Shown here piece after piece: positions 17,188 to 26,211 of a stretch of DNA of 57,497 nucleotides; position 1 is the first letter of the stretch, and every line of letters starts with the position of its first letter. This DNA comes from a candidate division WS1 bacterium. Its GTDB lineage: Bacteria > Armatimonadota > Zipacnadia > Zipacnadales > UBA5352. A program made the position numbers and the translations under genes. Location: NCBI GenBank assembly GCA_003566775.1, contig PXBW01000361.1, forward strand, positions 1 to 57,497, written 5' to 3'. A model generated the notes under the pieces. That model was not told the origin of the DNA and made no database searches. It saw only the letters and a list, made by a program, of their open reading frames with translations.

Positions 17188-17892
17188 ATGGCGAAGAAAT
17201 ACAGCAGACGCTACGAGGAGCAGAGGGAGAAGGTGGACGTCCGGCACTACTACACGCTGGACGAGGCCCTCGATCTCGTGTTGGAGACGGCCACCGCAGA
17301 CTTCGATGAGACGGTGGACTGCGCGATCAAGCTTGGAGTTACGCCTGGCAAGGGCGATCAGAATGTGCGCGGCACAGTGATCCTCCCCCACGGCACCGGG
17401 AAGGTTCCGCGTGTGGCGGTGTTTGCCGAGGGTGAAGCTGTGCGCGAGGCCGAAGAGGCGGGCGCCGATCGAGTTGGTGGCGAGGACCTCGTCGAGGACA
17501 TCAGCAACGGATGGGACGAGTTCGACGTGCTGGTGGCTCAGCCACAGATGATGCGAATAGTTGGCCCTCTGGGCAGGCAGCTTGGTCCCCGCATGCCCTC
17601 GAAGAAGGCGGGCAACATCACTGAGGATGTTGCTGCGGCGGTGGAGGCGCTGAAGGCCGGGAAGGTCGAGTTCAAGATGGACCGTGGCGCGGTGCTGCAT
17701 GCCCCGCTGGGCCTCGTCTCCTTCGGTAAGGAGAAGCTGCGGGAGAACTTCGAGCGGCTGATCGAAGAGGTAGTGGCCGCCAGGCCCGCCGCAGCGAGTG
17801 GACGTTTCATCAGGAGCATTACGCTGTCGCCGACGATGGGGCCGGGCATCAAGGTGGAAGTCTCGGACGTAGTAAGTCGCCGCGCGGCGTAA
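17188..17892 (+). CDS. rplA: 50S ribosomal protein L1
   Basis: 234 residues from ATG 17188 (AGAGGTGAG upstream; an in-frame GTG at 17179 is less likely). Signature parts: DETVDCAIKLGVTPGKGDQN, RGTVILPHGTGK, ADRVGGEDLVEDI, GPLGRQLGPRMPSKKAGNIT and VEFKMDRGAVLHAPLG. L1 forms the L1 stalk and in many bacteria represses its own operon with L11. Confidence 0.97.
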   Translation: MAKKYSRRYEEQREKVDVRHYYTLDEALDLVLETATADFDETVDCAIKLGVTPGKGDQNVRGTVILPHGTGKVPRVAVFAEGEAVREAEEAGADRVGGEDLVEDISNGWDEFDVLVAQPQMMRIVGPLGRQLGPRMPSKKAGNITEDVAAAVEALKAGKVEFKMDRGAVLHAPLGLVSFGKEKLRENFERLIEEVVAARPAAASGRFIRSITLSPTMGPGIKVEVSDVVSRRAA

Positions 17893-17907
17893 GGCGCCAG
17901 GAACGAA

Positions 17908-17998
17908 GAAAACAGGTTGTGAAACGACCTGAGACAGCCGGTGCCCTCCGGGGCGTAATGGAGCCGTAAGGTTCCGCCAGCCGAGGTCAGGATGAACT
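17908..17998 (+). promoter_or_regulatory. Ribosomal protein L10 leader
   Basis: The L1-L10 gap holds the recognisable L10 leader: GACCT-GAGACAGCCGG-TGC, a variable stem, then CCGCCAGCCGAGGTC. GACCT (17926-17930) pairs with AGGTC (17994-17998), closing a kink-turn-like domain. In other bacteria the L10(L12)4 complex binds this RNA and represses rplJL. Confidence 0.85.
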
Positions 17999-18011
17999 CA
18001 AATGAATGCGC

Positions 18012-18064
18012 GAAATGCGCTTACATGGGAGCGCCTGAACCCCGGCGCTCCCATTTCGCATTTC
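18012..18064 (+). terminator. Attenuator hairpin between the L10 leader and rplJ
   Basis: An 11-bp stem ATGGGAGCGCC (18025-18035) with its complement (18044-18054) is extended below by GAAATGCG (18012-18019) pairing with CGCATTTC (18057-18064). It follows the L10 leader and precedes rplJ by 28 bases, where an attenuator is expected. Confidence 0.75.
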
Positions 18065-18092
18065 CGGGGGCCGGTCGAGGAGGTGAAACGAC

Positions 18093-18623
18093 ATGCCAAG
18101 TGAAGCGAAGAAGGAGCTTGTGCGCGAGATGCGCGAGCGCCTTGAGGAGGCGGAGAGCGTCTATCTGACGCAGTTTGAAGGACTTACGGTGGCGGAAGCC
18201 ACTGAACTAAGAGGCGCGCTGATCGAGGCGGGCGGTCGGATGCAGGTGGTCAAGAATCGTCTGCTGAAGATCGCGATTGAGGAGACCGATTTCGAGGTCC
18301 TGTCCGAGGAGTTGACCGGGCCGAACGCGATCACCTACTGCGGCGAGGATCCCGTAGGGCCTCTAAAGGTGCTTAGTGAGTTCGCTGAGGATCATGAACT
18401 GCCGCCGGTTAAGGCCGGAGTAGTGGAAGGCAGGATGCTGTCGGACGCTGAGATCGAGAGCCTGTCGCAGGTACCGGGACGCGATCAGTTGATCGCCAGC
18501 GTGGTCGGTGGGTTCGCAGGTCCGGTGAACGAACTCGTTCACACACTCAGCGGCGTAGTGTCCGAACTGGTCTTCACGTTACAGTCGGTTGCCGAGGAGC
18601 GTGGCGGTGAAGAAGCCGCCTGA
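18093..18623 (+). CDS. rplJ: 50S ribosomal protein L10
   Basis: 176 residues. [40 protein letters not shown] and [14 protein letters not shown] mark L10; the C-terminal helix for L7/L12 binding is present. Start ATG has GAGGAGGTG 8 bases upstream. Controlled by the leader and attenuator just before it. Confidence 0.97.
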   Translation: MPSEAKKELVREMRERLEEAESVYLTQFEGLTVAEATELRGALIEAGGRMQVVKNRLLKIAIEETDFEVLSEELTGPNAITYCGEDPVGPLKVLSEFAEDHELPPVKAGVVEGRMLSDAEIESLSQVPGRDQLIASVVGGFAGPVNELVHTLSGVVSELVFTLQSVAEERGGEEAA

Positions 18624-18664
18624 CGTATTCTGAGCAAAGATTACCCCATGAGAGGGAGAGCGCA

Positions 18665-19045
18665 ATGAACGTTGATGAGATCATTGAAGCAGTGGACCAG
18701 TTGACGGTGCTCGAACTGGTCGAGCTGAAGGACAAGTTGCAGGAGAAGTACGGTGTGACGGCCGCCGCACCGATGGCAGTCGCCGGTGCGCCCGGTGCAG
18801 AGGGCGCTGCTGAGGAAGAGGAGGAGAAGACCGAGTTTGACGTGGTTATCGCCGACGCAGGTGGCGAGAAGATCAAAGTCATTAAGGCGGTGCGCGAGGT
18901 AAGCACCGCGCTCGGTCTCAAAGAGGCGAAGGAGCTGGTGGAGTCCGCTCCCGACGCCGTGGTCGCAGAGGCGGTGCCTACCGAAGAGGCAGAGGCGATG
19001 AAGGAGACGCTCGAGGAGGCCGGGGCGGAGGTCGAACTGCGCTAA
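18665..19045 (+). CDS. rplL: 50S ribosomal protein L7/L12
   Basis: 126 residues. N-terminal dimerisation helices ([20 protein letters not shown]), an alanine/glycine-rich hinge, and the C-terminal domain [40 protein letters not shown]. It recruits translation GTPases. A terminator follows. Confidence 0.98.
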   Translation: MNVDEIIEAVDQLTVLELVELKDKLQEKYGVTAAAPMAVAGAPGAEGAAEEEEEKTEFDVVIADAGGEKIKVIKAVREVSTALGLKEAKELVESAPDAVVAEAVPTEEAEAMKETLEEAGAEVELR

Positions 19046-19074
19046 GCGCGCCCGGCTCGCACTGATCTGGCTTC

Positions 19075-19112
19075 AGCGGGAGGCCGGCAGCCGGCCTCCC
19101 GCTGCTGTTTTG
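19075..19112 (+). terminator. Intrinsic terminator after rplL
   Basis: Perfect 13-bp stem AGCGGGAGGCCGG/CCGGCCTCCCGCT (19075-19087, 19091-19103), followed by GCTGTTTTG. It ends the ribosomal block; rpoB does not follow. Confidence 0.85.
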
Positions 19113-19245
19113 CCGGGCAAACGGCAAGGTGCCCCGGGACTGAGGAGTGGCATCGACGGATGAGCGAGCCATCAGGCGGCTTGCTGCACGCAGCACAAGC
19201 GGGTACATGAAGTTCGTCCCAACGGGCGTGGGGTCGCTACTCCCC

Positions 19246-20367
19246 CTATCCGCGGAAGCCCTGGATATCGAGATTGGTCAGTCCGGCATTGCGCGCCGCA
19301 TTGACCACGCGCTCGTATTCGTGTCGCTCGAGGCGCCGAGAGATCTCCTCGTAGTCGAAGGCGCGGTACATCGGCGTGTATTGCGACATGATATTGAGGT
19401 AGGTGTCTTCCGGCAGGTTGCGAGCGATCCACTCAATCACTTCTATGGCGTTCTCGACGCCTTCCTCGCCCGGCATGACGAGGTGGCGCGCCATCAGTCC
19501 CTGTCTCACGAGGCCGTCCGGATCCGGATGGGCGACTCCGACCTGCCGGTTCATCTCTTCGAAGGCCGCGGCGGTGACTTCCGGGTAGTCGTCGGTGCGC
19601 CCAAAGCGTTCCATGAGATCCGGCTTGCGCTCCTCGAGGTCGGGCGGGGCGAGCATTGAGTAGCGCACGGCCATCTCCTCGTTCATGTACTTGAAGTCGG
19701 GAAGGTAGATGTCCACCACACCATCGAGCATCTCCATGACATCCATCAACTCCCAGCCACAGGTGTTGTAAACCAGGGGGAGACGCAATCCCTGTTCGGC
19801 GGCCTTGTCCAGCGCAAGGAAGATGTGCGGGGAGTAGTGTGTCGGTGTGACCATGTTGACGTTCGAGCAGCCCTGCCTCTGGAGGCTGAGCATCATGTCG
19901 GCGAGTTCGTCGACACTTCGGGGATTGCCCTGCCCCTCCAGGCTGATGTTGTAGTTGATGCAGAAGACACAGCGCAGCGCGCAGTGGCTGAAGAAGACGG
20001 TGCCCGAACCGCCGCTTCCCACCAGTGGCGCCTCTTCCCCAAAGTGCGGGTGATAGCCTGAGATGACAAGCTCGGAAGTCGCGTTACAGAAACCTCGCTG
20101 GCCCTCGATGCGATTCACCATGCATTTGCGGGGGCAGAGGTGGCAGGCCTCCATGCGCTCCCAGAGCTTCTCCCCGCGTTCCTTCAGTTCGCCGCTGCGA
20201 TGCAAAGCAAGGTAGTTCGGCTCGAAATCGTCGGGGTGCACGTTCGCGTTGGCAACCCTCAACTGCTCGCGGTTGCATCCTGCCGTGAGGGCGGTAATAC
20301 CAGCAATCGATCCGGCCCCCGCCGCCAGGCACATGTTGATGAAATCGCGCCTCGAACAGCCCGTCAT
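19246..20367 (-). CDS. PflX/AmrS-like radical SAM protein with Tat/lipoprotein signal
   Basis: 373 residues from ATG 20367 with GGGAG 8 bases ahead. The start reads CSRRDFINMCLAAGAG, a twin-arginine signal, and reaches LTAGC31, a lipobox. Next is CHLCPRKCMVN with GQRGFC, a Cys cluster typical of COG1313 (PflX). The radical SAM motif C129-x3-C133-x2-C136 is in FSHCALRCVFC; PHFGEEAPLVGSGGSGTVFF precedes it. The enzyme would cleave SAM at a 4Fe-4S cluster; substrate unknown. Export of a radical SAM enzyme is unusual. A much longer upstream open frame is not supported. Confidence 0.85.
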   Translation of the reverse strand: MTGCSRRDFINMCLAAGAGSIAGITALTAGCNREQLRVANANVHPDDFEPNYLALHRSGELKERGEKLWERMEACHLCPRKCMVNRIEGQRGFCNATSELVISGYHPHFGEEAPLVGSGGSGTVFFSHCALRCVFCINYNISLEGQGNPRSVDELADMMLSLQRQGCSNVNMVTPTHYSPHIFLALDKAAEQGLRLPLVYNTCGWELMDVMEMLDGVVDIYLPDFKYMNEEMAVRYSMLAPPDLEERKPDLMERFGRTDDYPEVTAAAFEEMNRQVGVAHPDPDGLVRQGLMARHLVMPGEEGVENAIEVIEWIARNLPEDTYLNIMSQYTPMYRAFDYEEISRRLERHEYERVVNAARNAGLTNLDIQGFRG

Positions 20368-20670
20368 AGCGATCACTCCCTGTAGGTGGCCCAGGTGCGT
20401 TGGCTGAGAAAGGTTCACCGGCAGTTGAATCTTCTCGGATGTGGGCGGAAATACCTGCCGGGTCCGGTGTCTCCGGTCAGCGGAGAGAGTTGCGGCCCGA
20501 TGGTGCGGGACAGATCCGCCCGGCCGGTGCATCCATCTCCTATTGATGGAAGACGTTTGGCGATGGGCGCAGGTTCCGTTACCGGTCCTGCGGCCCTCGC
20601 GAAGGCCATCCGGTTGTGTACGACGAAGCATCCGCTCGTTGGTAATGAAGTGGGTATGGAGGCATGACTG
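20368..20670. other. Divergent intergenic region
   Basis: 303 bases between the radical SAM gene and the oxidoreductase. An open frame of 93 codons on the plus strand (20386-20667) has no clear ribosome site and arginine/proline-rich content, so I treat it as chance. I find no confident promoter pair. A small inverted repeat TCCATC/GATGGA sits near 20532. Confidence 0.5.
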
Positions 20671-21642
20671 ATGTCGCTGAAGATAGCAATTATCGGCTGC
20701 GGGAGCATCGCTCGAAGGCACATCGCGGGATACCAGCAGATTGAGGATGCCGAGTTCGCAGCCATGTGCGATCTCGAGCGCTCGAAGGCGGAGGCGTACG
20801 CGCGGGAGTTCGGAGGGAAGGCTTACACTGATGCCGTGGCGATGCTGGAGACGGAGGCTCCCGATATCGTTGACGTTTGCACGAAGGAGATGCACCGGGA
20901 GAAGCCAGTGATTCAGTCGGTTTCGCGCGGCTTCACCACCCTGGCGGAGAAGCCGCTGTTCGCGGCGGAGGGACAGCACGATGTGCGGCCCTCTGACGTC
21001 GAGGTGGGGAGGCGCATGGTTGAAGCGGCGGAGATCGGTGGCGGGGAATTGTTCATGGCATTCAACTACCGCTTCGGAGAGTACGCGCGTCGTCTGAAGA
21101 CGATGATCGACGCAGGTGAGCCGGGAGAGTTGCAGTATGTCCACGCGTGGACGCGCCTGGACTGCTGGTCTCATGTGATCGATCTGCTCCGCTGGTTCTG
21201 CGGTGATATCGAACAGATCGCCGCGACCATGTCGGGGCCCGTGCAATCGCGCACTCGCGCGGGATCACTGCGCTTCGCCTCCGGCGCCGTCGGGACCCTG
21301 CTCGGGGAGGGAAGCAGCCCCGCCTGGCACGACATGCTTCGTATTCGGTGGTGTGGCAGTAAGGGGGTGGCGGTGCTGCGTGACATTGCGGGCGGCCTTG
21401 AGTACTACCCGCATGATATGAAGCAGCGCCGGACCGTTGAGCAGGCGCACCACGATCCACGCGGGGAGTTCATGGACACATTCGGCCGGGAGGTGGCGGC
21501 GCTGTGCGATCGGGTTCGCGACGGCACCACCCCGGCGCTCGCGACAGGCCTCGACGGCCTTCGGGAGCTTGAGGTCGATGCGGGATATGTCCTCGCGGCG
21601 GAGCGAGAAGAATGGATCGATTTGAGTGTGGAATGGGAGTGA
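20671..21642 (+). CDS. Gfo/Idh/MocA family NAD(P)-dependent oxidoreductase
   Basis: 323 residues, ATG with GGAGG upstream. N-terminal Rossmann motif: KIAIIGCGSIARRHIAGYQQ. Later CTKEMHREKPVIQ and TLAEKPLFAAEG contain the conserved E-K-P element, and the C-terminal half is the beta-sheet substrate domain (GELFMAFNYRFGEYARRLKT). Such enzymes oxidise or reduce sugars or cyclitols. No partner gene identifies the substrate. Confidence 0.9.
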   Translation: MSLKIAIIGCGSIARRHIAGYQQIEDAEFAAMCDLERSKAEAYAREFGGKAYTDAVAMLETEAPDIVDVCTKEMHREKPVIQSVSRGFTTLAEKPLFAAEGQHDVRPSDVEVGRRMVEAAEIGGGELFMAFNYRFGEYARRLKTMIDAGEPGELQYVHAWTRLDCWSHVIDLLRWFCGDIEQIAATMSGPVQSRTRAGSLRFASGAVGTLLGEGSSPAWHDMLRIRWCGSKGVAVLRDIAGGLEYYPHDMKQRRTVEQAHHDPRGEFMDTFGREVAALCDRVRDGTTPALATGLDGLRELEVDAGYVLAAEREEWIDLSVEWE

Positions 21643-21806
21643 CACGCGGATCGGTCTTGTGATGGCTCGGCAACGGCGAAGATGGAGTAATTGATGGTGC
21701 GAAAAAGCGCTGTGATTCTCCGTACGTAAAGAGGTCTGTCGCGGGCAGTAGAGAAATCTATTTTTCGGAGACGCATGCAACAGTAATCAGGGTTGGAATC
21801 GGCACT

Positions 21807-22673
21807 ATGTCATGGGCGGACTACGAAGAGATGAATGACCGGCTTGACGCACTGGGGGATTACGAGACAGTTACACCTTTTGCCTATGCGTATTATGGAC
21901 TTATCGCGGAGTATCTGTGGGGGGAGGAACGCGCGGCAGAAGGCCTGCGCCTGAGGCTGCTTGAGTTCTTCGAGGTCGTCGGACGGTACCACCGCGCGCT
22001 GGCGGTGTTCACTTCGCAGGACCAGGTGACGCTGGGCAACGTGCGTTCGGCTGCGGAGAAACGTGATATCGGACTGCGCGTGCTGCTGGAGCAGCTCAAC
22101 GTAGAGATGACCAGCGGTAACGCGGAGGTCGCGCGCCTGCTGCTGTCGGCGGAGTGTTACTATCAACTTGCGCTGGCGGATCGCGTGGTCGAGCGTCTGG
22201 AGGCGGCGGTGGATGCGGGAGCGGATGATCCGCTGGTTCACTTCGCGCTCGGGTACAATCGGTACGAGTTGGCGACTCAGGCATTCACCTACTATGATGC
22301 GGAGAGTGGCGAGCGCAGAGTTGACGATCACGATCGTTACCGGCTGGCCTGTCTCAGCGCGGTAAGCTCGTTTCAGCAGGGTCTAAGCGGCAACGATTTT
22401 GATGCGCATCTGCACTGGTGGATCGGCAACGTGCTTGAATCGGCGGGCTTCGCCGAGGCGGCTGAAGCGAGCTTTCGTAAGGCGAAGCGGATGATGCGGG
22501 CCATCGAGCAGCAGGCGGCGGAGCATGGATCTCTCGAACTGGACCTTGAAACGAATCGCAATTACGAGTACGATTCAACTATTGCGAGCGGACCGATAAC
22601 TGAGGAAGAAGTGCGGCAGGTGCGGATGCTCCTGCGGCGAAGTTACAATCAGACGGACCTGCTCGACGATTGA
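21807..22673 (+). CDS. Helical-repeat (TPR-like) hypothetical protein
   Basis: 288 residues, rich in helices with alternating A/L/Y/E. ARLLLSAECYYQLALADRVV, VHFALGYNRYELATQAFTYY and LHWWIGNVLESAGFAEAAEA followed by FRKAKRMM look like degenerate TPR hairpins. No catalytic motif, signal peptide or membrane segment. A weak hairpin (ACACCC/GGGTGT) lies just after the stop. Likely a scaffold or regulatory protein; start codon lacks a clear ribosome site. Confidence 0.7.
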   Translation: MSWADYEEMNDRLDALGDYETVTPFAYAYYGLIAEYLWGEERAAEGLRLRLLEFFEVVGRYHRALAVFTSQDQVTLGNVRSAAEKRDIGLRVLLEQLNVEMTSGNAEVARLLLSAECYYQLALADRVVERLEAAVDAGADDPLVHFALGYNRYELATQAFTYYDAESGERRVDDHDRYRLACLSAVSSFQQGLSGNDFDAHLHWWIGNVLESAGFAEAAEASFRKAKRMMRAIEQQAAEHGSLELDLETNRNYEYDSTIASGPITEEEVRQVRMLLRRSYNQTDLLDD

Positions 22674-22786
22674 CGTACACCCCCGAAAGGGTGTATACGT
22701 TAAGTGCCGCTGGCAACACCGCCCGACAGGGCGATGAAGAGCAGCTGCGTTCGGAACGCAGCAAAGGCAAATAAGGAGGCCACACT

Positions 22787-23059
22787 ATGAGGAGCAAGTG
22801 GGGTATGATCGTGATGATGATCGCGATCGTCGCGGTGATAACCGGGGCAATGGCGATCGGCGGTTGCCCGCCGGAGCCTGAGGAAGAATGGAACGACATG
22901 ATCGAGCCGCCGGAGATCGACGAGCCGCCGATCGACGAGCCGATCGATGAGCCGATCGACGAGCCGATCGAAGATCCCATCGATGAGGAGCCTGTCGACG
23001 AGGATGAGGTAGACGACGTAGAGGTCGAAGTGGACGTCGACGACTTCGAGATTGAGTGA
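22787..23059 (+). CDS. Small acidic lipoprotein with E/D-P repeats
   Basis: 90 residues, ATG 22787 with AAGGAGG upstream. The N-terminal hydrophobic stretch ends IGGC, a lipobox, so it is likely lipid-anchored. The rest is extremely acidic: repeats of (I)DEP(I) such as IDEPIDEPIDEPIEDPIDEE and then an E/D/V tail. No family recognised. An 8-bp hairpin (GCTGCGTT/AACGCAGC, 22744-22762) precedes the ribosome site. Could bind cations or act as a cell-wall spacer; that is speculation. Confidence 0.75.
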   Translation: MRSKWGMIVMMIAIVAVITGAMAIGGCPPEPEEEWNDMIEPPEIDEPPIDEPIDEPIDEPIEDPIDEEPVDEDEVDDVEVEVDVDDFEIE

Positions 23060-23097
23060 ACCAACTTAGGGTCCCATACAACTGAAGGACAAGTAAC

Positions 23098-23126
23098 GCG
23101 GCCCCCGTGCATATCGCGGGGGCCGC
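23098..23126 (+). terminator. Terminator hairpin after the acidic lipoprotein
   Basis: Perfect 10-bp stem GCGGCCCCCG (23098-23107) with its complement (23117-23126), loop of 9, then TTCAGG. It also faces the end of proB on the other strand. Confidence 0.65.
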
Positions 23127-23157
23127 TTCAGGTAATGGAGGGTACGGTGAGCGAGGG

Positions 23158-24303
23158 TCACGCCTGGGTGGCTTCGTTTGCGCTGAGGACCATGTCATCG
23201 CGATGGACAACCTCAGTCGGCCCCTCGCGCCCGAGAAGCTCAGGTATGCGCGAGGAGTGTTCGCCCATGATGGTGCGGGTCTCATCTGAGCTGAAGTTGA
23301 CCAGTCCGCGGGCGATGTCACGGCCCTGAGCGTCCTCGATGGTGACGAGATCGCCGGGCTGAAAGTGCCCGACGACGCGGACTACGCCGCTTGGCAGCAG
23401 ACTGGCACCGTCCTCCTGAGTAAGAGCGCGGCGCGCGCCATCATCGACGACAACCGTGCCTGCGGGCATCAGATGTACGGCGAGCCAGGCTTTGCGGCTC
23501 GGGAGGCGAGGGCGCGCGAGCATGCAGGTGCCGACCTGCTCTCCGCGGACGATGCGCTGCACGATCCCCTTTGCGTTACCGTCGGCGATCACCACGCGAA
23601 TGCCACAATCGGTGGCGGTGCGAGCGGCCTCGATCTTGCGGCTCATGCCGCCGAGCGACTCGGGTCCGCCCGCGCCGGAGGCGTAGTGGCTCACATCCTC
23701 CCCCGGCTCTACGCGGCAGATGAGGTCGGACTCGGGATCGGTGCGGGGGTCGGCGGTGAAGAGGCCCTCCTGGTCGGAGAGAATCACCAGCAGTTCGGCC
23801 GGTGTGATAGCCACGGCGACCATGGCAGCGAGCAGATCGTTCTCCCCGAAGGTGACGCTCTCGACGGATACGGAGTCATTCTCGTTGAGTACCGGCAGCA
23901 CGCCCCATCCGAGCAGGTCCTCGAGGGTCTCGCGAAGGCGCATGCAGCGTCTGCGGTTCACGACATCGTCCTGGGTGAGCAGCACCTGAGCGGGCGTGAG
24001 CCCGACCCCGTCCAGTGCCTCGGCCCAGTACCGCATGAGCACGGGCTGGCCCGCGGCTGCGGCGGAGGGGCGCTCCCTCGCGCGGAGCCGCTTGCCGGGT
24101 TCGAAGAGCAGGCGGCGGCCGACACCGACCGCCCCGGAGGTAACAAGAACGACCTCGATGCCGTCATCCATCAGGGCGCGAATCTCCCCCGCGAGACGTT
24201 CGAGGAAGTCGCGGTGAGGCTCGCCATCGGTGTCGATCACGAGACGGGTCCCGACCTTCACCACGACGCGCCGCGGTTCTGCGAACTCAGTTTCTGCGTC
24301 CAC
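23158..24303 (-). CDS. proB: Glutamate 5-kinase
   Basis: 381 residues from GTG 24303 (GAGGGG upstream). Amino-acid-kinase domain: VVVKVGTRLV, VTSGAVGVG, PVLNENDSVS, FGENDLLAAMVA and GGMSRKIEAARTAT. The C-terminal PUA domain (about residues 285-360) includes GVVRVVGHFQPGDLVTIED and FSSDET. It phosphorylates glutamate in the first step of proline synthesis. It lies 11 bases after proA in the same operon. Confidence 0.96.
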   Translation of the reverse strand: MDAETEFAEPRRVVVKVGTRLVIDTDGEPHRDFLERLAGEIRALMDDGIEVVLVTSGAVGVGRRLLFEPGKRLRARERPSAAAAGQPVLMRYWAEALDGVGLTPAQVLLTQDDVVNRRRCMRLRETLEDLLGWGVLPVLNENDSVSVESVTFGENDLLAAMVAVAITPAELLVILSDQEGLFTADPRTDPESDLICRVEPGEDVSHYASGAGGPESLGGMSRKIEAARTATDCGIRVVIADGNAKGIVQRIVRGEQVGTCMLARPRLPSRKAWLAVHLMPAGTVVVDDGARRALTQEDGASLLPSGVVRVVGHFQPGDLVTIEDAQGRDIARGLVNFSSDETRTIMGEHSSRIPELLGREGPTEVVHRDDMVLSANEATQA

Positions 24304-24314
24304 GTTGTCCCCTC

Positions 24315-25568
24315 TCAGGTGCGAATCTGCCCATCGCCGCGGCAGACGTATTTGTAGATGGTGAGCTCGGCGGCGCCAACCGGCCCCCGCGCGTGGATCC
24401 TGTCGGTCGATACACCGATCTCGGCGCCGAGGCCGAAGACTCCACCGTCGGTGAGACGTGTCGAGGCGTTGTGATATACCGCAGCCGAGTCGACCTCGCG
24501 CAGGAAGCGCTCGGCGGTCTCCTGATCCTCGGTGATTATCGCCTCGGTGAGACCAGAGGTGTGCAGGGCGATCTGCTCCAGCGCGTCGTCAAGGGAGTCT
24601 ACGATCATCACGGAGAGGATCAGGTCGAGGTATTCGGTGTCGAAGTCCTCATCCCCGGCGTGAGTTATGCCCTCAGCAAGCGCGACGGTGCGCGAGCAGC
24701 CACGTATCTCGACGTCCGCAGCCTGCAGGTCCTCAACGATCGCCTGCAGCACGTCCACGGCCTCTGTGTGAACGTAGAGGTTCTCCACAGCGTTGCACAC
24801 CCCCGGTCTCTGCACCTTTGCGTTATGCACCAGCTTCACCGCGAGGTCGAGATCGGCTGCCTCGTCCACATATATCTGCGTCATCCCGCGATAGTGCTTG
24901 AGCACCGGCACCTGCGCATTCTCGCTCACCGCTCGAATCAGTCCCTCTCCACCACGCGGGACGATCAGATCGATGTACTCCGGTGATCGACACATGATGC
25001 CGACCGCCTCGCGATCGGTGATCGGGATCATCGAGATAGCGCCCGCGGGCAGTCCCTCCGCCTCGGCGGCCTGCTGGAGCACCTTTGCGATGGCGAGGTT
25101 GGAGTTTATCGACTCGGAGCCACCGCGCAGCACGCAGGCGTTACCGGACTTGATGCACAGACCGGCGGCGTCGGCAGTGACGTTGGGACGGGACTCATAG
25201 ATAATGCCGATGACGCCGATGGGCGTTGAGACACGCTGAATCTTCAGACCGTTCTCGATCTTCCACTCCTTGATCACGTGGCCGACCGGATCGGGTAGAT
25301 CGGCGATCTCCTCGAGACCGACGGCTATGTCCTCGATGCGATCCTCGTTGAGAAGCAGGCGGTCGAGCATGGCGGATATCAGGCCGCTCTTCTCACCTGC
25401 CTGCATATCCACCGCGTTTGCTTCAATGATCTCCGCGGCGTTGTCTCGGAGCGCCTGCGCCATAGCTCGGAGCGCTGCGGCTCTCTGCCGCGCATCGATA
25501 GCTGCGAGTGAGCGAGCCGCCTGTCGCGCGGCACGGGCGGTCTCAGTAACCTGCTGTTGCACTGACAT
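24315..25568 (-). CDS. proA: Gamma-glutamyl phosphate reductase
   Basis: 417 residues from ATG 25568, preceded by GGAGG 6 bases ahead. Motifs: PIGVIGIIYESRPNVTADAA, KSGNACVLRGGSE, and VCNAVENLYVH with the catalytic cysteine in RPGVCNA. It reduces glutamyl phosphate to the semialdehyde with NADPH. The order proA then proB is reversed from E. coli but common elsewhere. Confidence 0.96.
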   Translation of the reverse strand: MSVQQQVTETARAARQAARSLAAIDARQRAAALRAMAQALRDNAAEIIEANAVDMQAGEKSGLISAMLDRLLLNEDRIEDIAVGLEEIADLPDPVGHVIKEWKIENGLKIQRVSTPIGVIGIIYESRPNVTADAAGLCIKSGNACVLRGGSESINSNLAIAKVLQQAAEAEGLPAGAISMIPITDREAVGIMCRSPEYIDLIVPRGGEGLIRAVSENAQVPVLKHYRGMTQIYVDEAADLDLAVKLVHNAKVQRPGVCNAVENLYVHTEAVDVLQAIVEDLQAADVEIRGCSRTVALAEGITHAGDEDFDTEYLDLILSVMIVDSLDDALEQIALHTSGLTEAIITEDQETAERFLREVDSAAVYHNASTRLTDGGVFGLGAEIGVSTDRIHARGPVGAAELTIYKYVCRGDGQIRT

Positions 25569-25692
25569 GATCGGCCTCCACGGTGTGGCTTGATGCTAGC
25601 GAAATCGGTTGAGCGGATGGGTCTGGAGACGGGTGGCGCCATCTCAAGCGCCAGCCTCGAGCGAAGGGCCGAACGGCCTCCCGGGAGTCGGC

Positions 25693-26211
25693 CTATCGAT
25701 CGGCACTCTCGCGAGCAACCGCGCGATGGATGAAGGGTCTCACGGCCAGTGTGACCACGAGCGCGATGATCCCAAGCGCAACGGGTTCGAGCAGCCCCAG
25801 GATGGCTGCGATCAGCGCGACGAGCAGGCCGGCGTTGAACGCAAGGGCGACAACGAGCAGGTCAAACATCCACCGATTGCCGAGAGTGCGAGCGATGAAG
25901 CCCCCAACGTAATAGCCAGCGAAGGGCGTCGCGAGCATTATGACGGCCAGGCCCCACGGCAGCGGCAGTCTGTAACCCATGATCAACAGGGCAATCAGGG
26001 CGAGTTGAAGACCCGCCATGATCCCGCAGAGACGCATGTTGAAGAGTACGGTGGCATAGTCAACGGGCTGCCGTGGTTGCTCGACCTGCCAGAGCGCCTT
26101 TGCGCCACAGCGCGGACAGCGTCGATGCGTCCCGTCATCGGGCAGACGCGTGTCGCAAACAGGACACTTGCGTTCACCGACATTTTCGCTCGGATGCACC
26201 TCAGCCACCAC
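25693..26211 (-). CDS. Zinc-ribbon membrane protein, hypothetical
   Basis: About 172 residues. Several GTG codons (26211, 26208, 26199) could start it; GGGGAGGG lies 13 bases before 26211. Residues 20-50 form a zinc ribbon (KCPVCDTRLP...RRCPRCGAKALW). The rest is three or four membrane helices, such as CGIMAGLQLALIALLIMGY, GLAVIMLATPFAGYYVGGFI and LVVALAFNAGLLVALIAAIL. No known family. It stands alone, divergent from the flagellar locus. Confidence 0.7.
   Translation of the reverse strand: MVAEVHPSENVGERKCPVCDTRLPDDGTHRRCPRCGAKALWQVEQPRQPVDYATVLFNMRLCGIMAGLQLALIALLIMGYRLPLPWGLAVIMLATPFAGYYVGGFIARTLGNRWMFDLLVVALAFNAGLLVALIAAILGLLEPVALGIIALVVTLAVRPFIHRAVARESADR

Noticed and set aside
20368-21246. 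Upstream extension of the radical SAM frame to 666 codons
   Set aside because: It runs through the oxidoreductase gene on the other strand. The Tat signal and ribosome site at 20367 give a better start.
22579-23321. Serine- and arginine-rich minus-strand frames opposite the acidic lipoprotein
   Set aside because: They are complements of the E/D-P repeat codons; no start signals.
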